From positions 19,937-83,936 of the forward strand of contig JAHISP010000054.1 in the NCBI GenBank assembly GCA_018818165.1: a DNA stretch of 64,000 bases, in the 5' to 3' direction. The notes beneath the pieces were generated by a model. It was not told where the DNA came from. It ran no database searches and saw only the letters and a list, made by a program, of their open reading frames with translations. This document shows positions 57,471-64,000 of this stretch, one piece after another (the stretch's first letter is position 1; each line of letters starts with the position of its first letter). Position numbers and translations under genes: made by a program. This DNA is from Bacteroidota bacterium. GTDB taxonomy: Bacteria; Bacteroidota; Ignavibacteria; Ignavibacteriales; Melioribacteraceae.

Positions 57471-60347
57471 ATGACTAAAGATGTTTTTCGTAAATACTTG
57501 ATTAACTTAGGATTCACAGATGCTGAATTTTCAAGTTTTTTGCGTGGAAATTACTTTAGTTACTCCCCGAATAAAAATATTCCTGCGATAAAATATGTTC
57601 TTATAGAAAATGATGAAGGAATTTTTCAACATCAGCTTCGATTTTGGAACAGAAATATTGACAATGTTTTTGTTGCGGTTGGAAAAGAGAAAACCTACAT
57701 TATCGATTGCAAGAAAAAACCTCAAAGTGATATAATTCAAAGTATTGAATCTTTTGATTATGGAGTTAATACTAAGGGATTTGAAAACGTTAACATTGAC
57801 TTAATTTCAAAAAGTTATATTGATTCCTCGTACTTTTTCCAGTTTATACAACAAAAACAACGCAAAAAACAAGAGGTTGATAAAGATTTGCTATTAAATC
57901 TTATTGCTTTAAGGAATGATTTGCTAGATAATGGAAATGAGCAGGTGGTTCATTTAATAATCTTACAATGTTTATTTGTAAAATATTTAGAGGATAGAGG
58001 AATATTCACATCAAATTACTTGTCTGAAATATTGGCAAGTAAATCTGCTGATAGGCTTATTGATGCATTTGGTGAAGTATGCAAGATTAATGGAGATGTT
58101 TTTGGAGGAAACAGGTTAACATTAGATGATATATGCGAGGAATATTTAGATAAATTGCATTTATTCTTTACAGCGGATTATCAAAGCGGACAAGGTACAT
58201 TATTTCCGTATCAGTTTGATAATATCCCTATTCAGCTTATTAGTCATGTATATGAAGCATTCTTAACCAACAACACTAAGAAAGGGAGGGGCGTTTATTA
58301 TACCCCGGCGTTTGTGGTAAATTTTATGCTTTCTCAAAGTTTGAAGCAAAAAGCAAATGAAAATCCCTTTCTTACTGTTTTTGACCCTGCAGTTGGTTCG
58401 GCTGCATTTCTTGTTGAAAGTTTTAAAATAATCAGGGATGCTCAGGCAAAGAAATTAAATAAAAGCATTCTATCCTACGAAGAAAAAAAGCAAATATTAC
58501 AAAAGCAATTATGGGGTGTTGATGTAGATAGTGACGCTTTGCAAATTTCTGCATTTAGTTTGTATCTTGCTTTGCTTGAAGATGAATCAGCTGAATTTAT
58601 TCAAGAAAAAATTAAAAAGTCTCACCCAATTCTTCCAAGCCTTATTGGAAATACATTAATGCATGCAAATACAATTACTGATTTTGTATTTGAGGGAAAG
58701 AAATTTGATTTCATTGTTTCAAATCCGCCTTGGGGTTCAGTTCCTACAGATGATAACATAGAACATATTGAAGAGCGTACAGCTATTGACAATAAATCAG
58801 AAACCTATCCTGAATACGATAAAGTCGCTGATTACGAACGGTCACAAACTTTTTTAAGAAGAATAGAACGATGGCAAAAACCAGATACTACTATCGTAAT
58901 GATAGTCAAAAATTCAATTTTCTTAAATGATAAAGCGATTGATTTTAGAAAAGAATTTATCTCAAAAAATAAGCTTGAAACATTTTATGAGCTTTCAGAT
59001 TACAATAGTATTCTTTTCAAGAAGAAAACATATAAGTCCCCAAAAGTAAATATTGAAATTGGTGCCAGTGAGCCATGTGCTATTGTTATTTTTAAACCTA
59101 ATGCTGATAATTCAGATTACAAAATCAATTACATTTCACCAAAGCTGACAACGCTGGGAGAGCATTTTGAGATTATTCAATATACTAGTAATGAGTCATC
59201 ATTAGTAGATAAATCTGAATTTATTGAAAATGACACTCTTTGGAGGGTATTGGTTAAAGGTGATACAGAAACATTTAGTTTAATTAGTAAGGTTTTTAAT
59301 CAAAAAGAACTTATAGTTGACTCAAGGGTAGGCTTTCAACCAAGTAAAATTGAAGAAATATATGCAAACCCTCATAATATAAAATTAATCGAGCCAAGCG
59401 ATTTTATTCGTTATAAAATAATAAAAAAACTAACACTATTTAATTGGAATCAAAAAGTTCGAAGAAGAACGGATTTTAATGTTTTTAAAGGAAGTAGATT
59501 AATATTTCCAGTACGACCTTTAAAAAATGATAATTTTCAAATAAAAGGCATTCTGTTAGAAGATGAAATTCTCCATAAGGATAATATAATTTCTATTAAA
59601 CTTAAAGAAGCTAAAGGCAATGGAATTCAAATTGGTAAAGAGCATTTAGGATTATTAAATTCTAAATTATTCAGCTTTTACCTATTTCATATTTCATCAC
59701 AATGGGGTATAGGCGATGGTAAAAGAGAATCAATTCGTAATGTTGATACTCAAAAACTACCCTTTAGGTTAATTAAAAGGGAAGATCAAGAAAAAATTGT
59801 TGAGAATGTTACAAGGTTAATTAGTGAGGGTAATTCAGGAGTAATCGAAATGGAATTAGATAATAATGTATTTAGAATATACAATCTAACCGATTACGAA
59901 AAAGAAATCATCAACGAATTCTACCAGATAAAAGTTGAGCGGGCAAGCGATAAATTAAGATTTGTTCAACAAAGAGATATTCAGGCATATTTTGAAGCAT
60001 TCAAAGAATCGTTTGAGCTTATTTTATCTCCCAATCGCACATTGAATGCATCATTTAGTATTTCGTCGAATATAGGCGCAATAATTAAGATTTCAATAAT
60101 AGAAAAGACCTTTGCAAAAGGGCTAGAACAAGATAATTCATTACAAGTATTACAATTTGTAAAAAACAAACAGCTTAACGAAACAGATAAATTATTGCGA
60201 GAAGAAAAAATCAAATTGTATGAACCAACTCATTTTTACCTCATAAAAAGTAACCAGTTTAAAGATTGGACTAGGCGTCAAGCATATAGAGATGCTAAAG
60301 AAGAAATTGATTTGTTATTCTCAAACCTTCCTGATACAAATGGATAA
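57471..60347 (+). CDS. Eco57I/type IIG-like N6-adenine DNA methyltransferase, possibly with nuclease domain
   Basis: A 958-residue restriction-type protein. The SAM-binding motif is FDPAVGSAAFLVESF (~303) and the amino-methyltransferase motif is VSNPPWGSVP (~415); KGRGVYYTPAFVVNFMLSQS is the usual lead-in. The N-terminal ~100 residues end a strand with YIIDCKKKPQ (~78-84), which could be the D/E-x-K end of a PD-(D/E)XK nuclease, as in type IIG enzymes. The C-terminal half (~580-900) would hold the target-recognition domain. The next gene overlaps by eight bases and has its own nuclease-like motif. It would methylate and cut foreign DNA; the target sequence is unknown. Confidence 0.8.
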   Translation: MTKDVFRKYLINLGFTDAEFSSFLRGNYFSYSPNKNIPAIKYVLIENDEGIFQHQLRFWNRNIDNVFVAVGKEKTYIIDCKKKPQSDIIQSIESFDYGVNTKGFENVNIDLISKSYIDSSYFFQFIQQKQRKKQEVDKDLLLNLIALRNDLLDNGNEQVVHLIILQCLFVKYLEDRGIFTSNYLSEILASKSADRLIDAFGEVCKINGDVFGGNRLTLDDICEEYLDKLHLFFTADYQSGQGTLFPYQFDNIPIQLISHVYEAFLTNNTKKGRGVYYTPAFVVNFMLSQSLKQKANENPFLTVFDPAVGSAAFLVESFKIIRDAQAKKLNKSILSYEEKKQILQKQLWGVDVDSDALQISAFSLYLALLEDESAEFIQEKIKKSHPILPSLIGNTLMHANTITDFVFEGKKFDFIVSNPPWGSVPTDDNIEHIEERTAIDNKSETYPEYDKVADYERSQTFLRRIERWQKPDTTIVMIVKNSIFLNDKAIDFRKEFISKNKLETFYELSDYNSILFKKKTYKSPKVNIEIGASEPCAIVIFKPNADNSDYKINYISPKLTTLGEHFEIIQYTSNESSLVDKSEFIENDTLWRVLVKGDTETFSLISKVFNQKELIVDSRVGFQPSKIEEIYANPHNIKLIEPSDFIRYKIIKKLTLFNWNQKVRRRTDFNVFKGSRLIFPVRPLKNDNFQIKGILLEDEILHKDNIISIKLKEAKGNGIQIGKEHLGLLNSKLFSFYLFHISSQWGIGDGKRESIRNVDTQKLPFRLIKREDQEKIVENVTRLISEGNSGVIEMELDNNVFRIYNLTDYEKEIINEFYQIKVERASDKLRFVQQRDIQAYFEAFKESFELILSPNRTLNASFSISSNIGAIIKISIIEKTFAKGLEQDNSLQVLQFVKNKQLNETDKLLREEKIKLYEPTHFYLIKSNQFKDWTRRQAYRDAKEEIDLLFSNLPDTNG

Positions 60348-60954
60348 TAAAAATCAATTTATCCAGTTTGGATTGGGAATGTTAGGATATCAGTCAAAGC
60401 AGGATTTGATTGAAAATCTTTTCATAAAATCAATTTACGACACATATAGTCGAGTAGATAAAAATATCGCGAATGAAAACGATATCAGAGACCGTTTTAT
60501 TTATGATTTTTATCACAATAGCACTTTACTAAAGGGCTTGATTAATAAAAACATTCTGTTTGTTAATTGGGAAAGGTGGGTGTTTAAAAATGAAGTTGAT
60601 TTAGGAAGAACAGATTTGTCTTTTGCCATATCTGGAATTGAATTTATTATTGAATGTAAACGACTAAAAAACGCAAGCCCTAAATATATAAGTGACGGAC
60701 TAAGTCGCTTTGTTAATAAGAATTACTCTGAAAACGAATCATATGCCGGAATGATTGGTTTTATCATAGAAGGAAATATTAAAAGTATTTGTTCAACATT
60801 AAAAGAGAAATGCAAACAAGAAAGTTATTTTGAGAGTGACTTTGTCCGTTCAAAAGTTGACAATTCTGAGACTTCTTTTGCTACTTCACATAATCGAGAA
60901 GGTGCAGATGTAATTAATATTTACCATTTGTTTTTAGAATTCAATTTGGAATAA
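60340..60954 (+). CDS. PD-(D/E)XK-like nuclease-type protein linked to the methyltransferase
   Basis: A 204-residue protein starting MDNKNQFIQFGLGMLGYQSK at an ATG inside the end of the methylase gene (ATGGATAATAA, eight-base overlap); the longer frame from 60292 lies inside the methylase. LGRTDLSFAISGIEFIIECK (~88-107) has the D, then ExK-type layout of restriction-like nucleases. No family name is recognised. The tight coupling suggests it is the second subunit, or the cutting subunit, of the same restriction system. Confidence 0.62.
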   Translation: MDNKNQFIQFGLGMLGYQSKQDLIENLFIKSIYDTYSRVDKNIANENDIRDRFIYDFYHNSTLLKGLINKNILFVNWERWVFKNEVDLGRTDLSFAISGIEFIIECKRLKNASPKYISDGLSRFVNKNYSENESYAGMIGFIIEGNIKSICSTLKEKCKQESYFESDFVRSKVDNSETSFATSHNREGADVINIYHLFLEFNLE

Positions 60955-60962
60955 ACAACGAA

Positions 60963-61097
60963 ACGCCAACACATGGTACAGTGCATACGGGTTTCAGATG
61001 TTTTCGAGCGTTTGTGGTTCGCAAAAAAAAGTTTGAGTAACCTGATAGGAAATCACCTCGTAATCTCGCATGACACCATACCATTATCCGTTGTGCG
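60963..61097. repeat. Imperfect palindrome resembling an integron attC site (site A)
   Basis: CGCCAAC (60964-60970) opens and GTTGTGC (61090-61096) closes a long imperfect palindrome. Inside, TGGTACAGTG (from 60974) pairs with the complement of CACCATACCA (61074-61083), with unmatched bases in the stem and a long variable centre. This layout (outer 7-base boxes, inner arms with bulges, variable loop) is that of attC sites. No integrase gene is in the window. Confidence 0.45.
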
Positions 61098-61133
61098 TCA
61101 TGCAAAAAAACATTCTGCTAAATTGATACGAAT

Positions 61134-61457
61134 ATGAAAAAGATTAAAATAGGGATACTTTTAGGCATTATTGCTGGGATTTTAGATGTAATTCCAATGA
61201 TTCTGCAAAACTTGACATGGGATGCAAATATTTCGGCATTTACCATGTGGATAGTAGTTGGATTCTTAATATCAACGATTGATTTAAAAATTAATTCGAT
61301 AATTAAAGGGATTTTGATAGCTTTCTTGGTATTACTGCCAACTGCGATTCTAATTGGTTGGAAAGAGCCAATTTCTTTGATACCAATTGCTATAATGACT
61401 ACAATTCTTGGCGGATTACTTGGGTATTTTAATCATAGAATTAATCGAAATAATTGA
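61134..61457 (+). CDS. Small hypothetical membrane protein
   Basis: A 107-residue protein with four predicted membrane helices (GILLGIIAGILDVIPMIL, FTMWIVVGFLISTI, IIKGILIAFLVLLPTAILIG, LIPIAIMTTILGGLLGYF). I recognise no family. It starts 37 bases after the GTTGTGC end of site A and is followed closely by the methyltransferase gene, which suggests one small unit. Confidence 0.65.
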   Translation: MKKIKIGILLGIIAGILDVIPMILQNLTWDANISAFTMWIVVGFLISTIDLKINSIIKGILIAFLVLLPTAILIGWKEPISLIPIAIMTTILGGLLGYFNHRINRNN

Positions 61458-61490
61458 AAATCATGCTAAAATATAATTAATGAATACAAT

Positions 61491-61964
61491 ATGGAACTCA
61501 TTGGAAAAACAACGATAAATCCAATAATCTTTTATACAGGAAAGATTTCGGGTTATATTACATGGATAATTCTATTATTAATGTTGTTTGGATTAAATTT
61601 AGTTGACAACAACCAGATACTTTTCAATCAAAATATTTCAATTTTCATACTTTTGATTGGCTTGATATTTACTATAATTAGTCTTATAAATTTAGGAAAA
61701 TCAACACGATTAGGATTACCTTCAAATGGCACTAAATTAAAAACGAACGGACTTTATAAATACAGTAGAAATCCAATGTACGTTGGTTTTGACCTGATTA
61801 CAATATCAGCAATGATTTACACTCTTCATTGGTTAATAATTATATTGGGAGTTTACAGTTTGATAACTTATCATTTGATTATAAAGGGTGAAGAAAATTT
61901 TATGATTAAAAGATTTGGTGGAGAATATAAAAAATACCAACTGAAAGTAAGAAGATATTTATGA
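61491..61964 (+). CDS. Isoprenylcysteine carboxylmethyltransferase family protein
   Basis: A 157-residue membrane protein with about four helices. The C-terminal family signature is present: LYKYSRNPMYVGFDLI, then a last membrane segment, and KGEENFMIKRFGGEYKKYQL. The family transfers methyl groups from S-adenosylmethionine; the bacterial substrate is unknown. It differs from the ICMT-like gene at 45000 and is not its copy. Confidence 0.86.
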   Translation: MELIGKTTINPIIFYTGKISGYITWIILLLMLFGLNLVDNNQILFNQNISIFILLIGLIFTIISLINLGKSTRLGLPSNGTKLKTNGLYKYSRNPMYVGFDLITISAMIYTLHWLIIILGVYSLITYHLIIKGEENFMIKRFGGEYKKYQLKVRRYL

Positions 61965-62010
61965 TAAAATGCACGAACGCACAACACGAATAAATAAATA
62001 AATTAAGCAA

Positions 62011-62544
62011 ATGAAATTAGAAACAAAACGACTGAGACTTAGACCGATTACACTTGATGATAAAAACGAAATATTTGAATATCGGTGTGATAAGGAGACA
62101 AATAAATATCAAGGCTGGATTCCTGAAACTATTGATGATGTAGAAACCTTTATTGGGAAAATTGCGAAACAAATTAATGAACCTTATACGTGGTTTCAAT
62201 TTGTCATAATAGAGAAACAGACTCAAAATATAATTGGTGATTTAGGAATCCACTTTTTCGATAACGAAAATAAACAAGTTGAAATCGGATGTACATTGAA
62301 TAAAGATTTTCAAAATCAAGGTTACGCCACAGAATCGATTAAAAGAGTAATTGACTATTTGTTTAAAGAGTTGAATAAGCATCGGATTATTACATCATTA
62401 GACCCTGACAATAAGAACTCAATACGATTGGTGGAAAGAATAGGTTTTAGGAAAGAAGCACACCTCGTTGAAAGTTTATTTATAAATGGAAAATGGGTTG
62501 ATGACTTGATATACGCTCTGATTGAGAAAGATTGGCAAAACTAA
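62011..62544 (+). CDS. GNAT family N-acetyltransferase (RimJ/RimL-like)
   Basis: A 177-residue acetyltransferase: METKRLRLRPITLDD-type start (KLETKRLRLRPITLDD), IIGDLGIHFFD, VEIGCTLNKDFQNQGYATES (acetyl-CoA binding Q-x-x-G-x-A), then RIITSLDPDNKNSIRLVERI and GFRKEAHL. Length and order match RimJ/RimL-type proteins that modify proteins or small amines. A lone GCACAAC box at 61979-61985 precedes it, and the attC-like site B follows. Confidence 0.9.
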   Translation: MKLETKRLRLRPITLDDKNEIFEYRCDKETNKYQGWIPETIDDVETFIGKIAKQINEPYTWFQFVIIEKQTQNIIGDLGIHFFDNENKQVEIGCTLNKDFQNQGYATESIKRVIDYLFKELNKHRIITSLDPDNKNSIRLVERIGFRKEAHLVESLFINGKWVDDLIYALIEKDWQN

Positions 62545-62579
62545 ATCCGAGATGATTAATATAAAAATAAATAAAAACA

Positions 62580-62715
62580 GCACACAACAGCAAAATATAT
62601 GTCAATTACCGTTTTTCGCTCGGATTATATAACAATCTGCCCCGCTTTTTGGGGTGCGGCTCGACAGTGAAACAGCTCGCAATCGGCAACTGCATATATT
62701 TACGGAACGTTGTGC
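62580..62715. repeat. Imperfect palindrome resembling an integron attC site (site B)
   Basis: GCACACAAC (from 62580) opens and GTTGTGC (62709-62715) closes the element. The inner arms AAATATATG (62593-62601) and CATATATTT (62693-62701) are perfectly complementary, followed by ATTACCG against CGGCAACT with mismatches and bulges. A variable GC-rich centre contains a small hairpin (CCCCGCTTTTTGGGG). It shares the GTTGTGC end box with site A. Confidence 0.5.
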
Positions 62716-62746
62716 TTAATATTAATAGAGACATAAAGATAGGAAA

Positions 62747-63409
62747 ATGAAAAACAGAGGAATAATTTTTGATTTTAATGGAACGTTATTTTGGGATTCA
62801 GAGTATCAGGAAATCTCGTGGGATAAATATTTAGAGACACATAACATTTACCTTACAATGGCTCAAAAAAAAGAATATATACACGGTAGAAACGGGAAAG
62901 ACACACTTGAATTTTTATTTAAACGAAAATTAAATGATTTGGAAGTTGAACAATATACCGAAGAAAAAGAACTTATTTATAGAAATGAATGTAATAAACA
63001 CGAAATGAAACTTGCACCTGGAGCTATAAAGCTTTTAGATTATTTAAAAGCGCAAAAAATCCCAATAGCAATTGCAACAGCTTCAGGAAAAACAAATGTG
63101 GATTTTTTTATCGAAAAATTTAACTTATTGGATTACTTCGCTGAGGAGCACATTATCTTCAATGATGGTAAAATTAAAGGGAAACCTCACCCCGATATAT
63201 TTGAGAAGGCAATATGCAAATTAGGAATTAAGAAATCGGAATCAATTATCTTTGAAGATTCCTTTTCAGGTATTCAAGCAGCCATCAATTGCAAAGTAGC
63301 AAATGTTATAATTGTAAATTCCACAAAAGAGAATTATTCGGAATTCAAATTTCCGATAATAGAACATTTTGACGAATTTGACCGAAATCTTTTGACTGTA
63401 TCGTCCTGA
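62747..63409 (+). CDS. HAD-superfamily phosphatase (beta-phosphoglucomutase-like)
   Basis: A 220-residue HAD hydrolase. Motif I is FDFNGTLFWDSE (D-x-N-G-T, with N in place of the usual second D-x-D aspartate spacing), motif II lies in IAIATASGKTN, the lysine in KGKPHPDIFEKA and motif IV in IIFEDSFSGIQAA. The cap domain lies at ~15-85. Sugar phosphatase or phosphomutase activity is typical. AGGA precedes the ATG. Its last residues overlap what looks like the left end of an IS3 element. Confidence 0.88.
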   Translation: MKNRGIIFDFNGTLFWDSEYQEISWDKYLETHNIYLTMAQKKEYIHGRNGKDTLEFLFKRKLNDLEVEQYTEEKELIYRNECNKHEMKLAPGAIKLLDYLKAQKIPIAIATASGKTNVDFFIEKFNLLDYFAEEHIIFNDGKIKGKPHPDIFEKAICKLGIKKSESIIFEDSFSGIQAAINCKVANVIIVNSTKENYSEFKFPIIEHFDEFDRNLLTVSS

Positions 63410-63460
63410 AATAGGTTGACTCAAAAGGAATAAAAAAGTCAACCAAAACAAGGACAAAAT

Positions 63461-63894
63461 ATGGAAGAAATTAGTAAGAAAGATTTACCAAAGAAACAGC
63501 AAAAATACCGTAATTCTTATTAAACGGAATTCAAAAGGAAAATAGTAGATGAAGTTCTGTCTGGGAAATTAACAAAAACAGAAGCCAACGAGTATATGGA
63601 CTTGGTGGAAAAAGTGCTATATTAACTTGAATGAGAAAATTAAACTTAGTACCAAGTTATAATTGTCCAGATAAAAATTTTATAACCGAGAACTTAATGC
63701 CCCAAAAAGAAGATGGCTTAGAAAAAGACGAAAAGATTAGGGAGTTAGAGAAAGCCTTAAAATCTGAGAAGAATAAATCTGCATTATTCGAGAAGATAAT
63801 AGAAATAGCAGAAGAAAAATATGGACTAGAAATAAGAAAGATTGAAAACCAACATATCATAAACCCAAATCCGTCGATAGGAATAAATTTCTAA
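63461..63894 (+). pseudogene. Decayed orfA of an IS3-family insertion sequence
   Basis: The frame from 63461 reads MEEISKKDLPKKQQKYRNSY, a stop, then TEFKRKIVDEVLSGKLTKTE, typical of IS3 OrfA helix-turn-helix starts. A frameshift near 63597 brings it into YGLGGKSAILT, a TGA where TGG (W) is expected at 63628, then MRKLN. The frame then continues as a leucine-zipper-like coiled coil (IRELEKALKSEKNKSALFEK, IIEIAEEKYGLEIRK) to the TAA at 63892. OrfB is not present before the window end. The sequence CCTGAAATAGGTTGAC at ~63405 is probably the IS left end. Confidence 0.78.
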
Positions 63895-64000
63895 TGACGG
63901 TCATTAGGGATGATACATTGTAAGTGGTTATTATACATATAGTTAGAGTAGATAAAATTCATTAAATTAGCAAGAGATTAAAAATAAGATTTGCTTACAA
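63895..64000. other. Window end after the IS relic
   Basis: No gene is visible. The expected orfB of the IS does not begin here in any frame, so the element appears truncated or interrupted. Confidence 0.4.

Noticed and set aside
57300..62746. Prophage or conjugative element
   Set aside because: No integrase, structural, relaxase or replication genes are present; the gene types fit cassettes or a small island.

Overview
The window looks like a chromosomal segment of an Ignavibacteria-type bacterium (Bacteroidota/Chlorobi lineage). The DNA is AT-rich. Several proteins carry Por/T9SS sorting-type domains with the NYPNPFNP motif favoured in Ignavibacteriales, and there is an Etf/acyl-CoA dehydrogenase block, HslUV, sigma-54 and a Nudix-type sugar regulator. 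The assignment is inferred from these traits; no marker gene was compared.

Positions 1-17,500 hold an arabino-glucuronoxylan degradation locus: the 3' end of a GH43-like/CBM6 protein, a CotH/lamin-tail secreted protein, an acetylesterase, GH30, GH43, GH31, GH10 and GH67 enzymes. Among them lie remains of a corrinoid methyl-transfer locus: one intact URO-D-family gene, a corrinoid/homocysteine-methyltransferase chimeric relic and a truncated URO-D start. Positions 17,584-30,741 hold the matching catabolism: araB-araD-araA, then xylA and a hexuronate-type MFS transporter on the minus strand, a divergent Nudix regulator with xylB, mutarotase, a sodium/sugar symporter and transaldolase. Polymer would be cut outside the cell or in the periplasm, the sugars imported, and pentoses fed to the pentose phosphate pathway. 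No SusC/SusD pair is present.

Positions 30,742-31,677 are non-coding with several hairpins, followed by a tRNA-Thr. A secreted protein built of 16-residue repeats comes next. Positions 33,311-41,049 hold a coherent envelope system: ECF sigma factor, overlapping membrane (probably anti-sigma) gene, PDZ protein, a coiled-coil plus NEW3-like membrane protein, an ABC ATPase and two paralogous permeases. Matching ECF-like promoter motifs lie before the sigma gene and before the PDZ gene, the latter overlapped by a long inverted repeat.

Positions 41,110-47,656 (minus strand) are housekeeping: DUF3109, rpoN, an ICMT-like methyltransferase, a SurA/PpiD-like foldase, hslV and hslU. Positions 47,805-57,294 hold a DUF442-type phosphatase, a duplicated and decayed SDR gene flanking a hicBA toxin-antitoxin pair, a TonB receptor, a membrane-bound AraC regulator, and etfB-etfA-acyl-CoA dehydrogenase.

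Positions 57,300-64,000 are accessory: a methylase/nuclease restriction-like pair, small membrane, methyltransferase, acetyltransferase and HAD genes separated by long imperfect palindromes resembling integron attC sites (a possible cassette array without a visible integrase), and finally a decayed IS3-family orfA.
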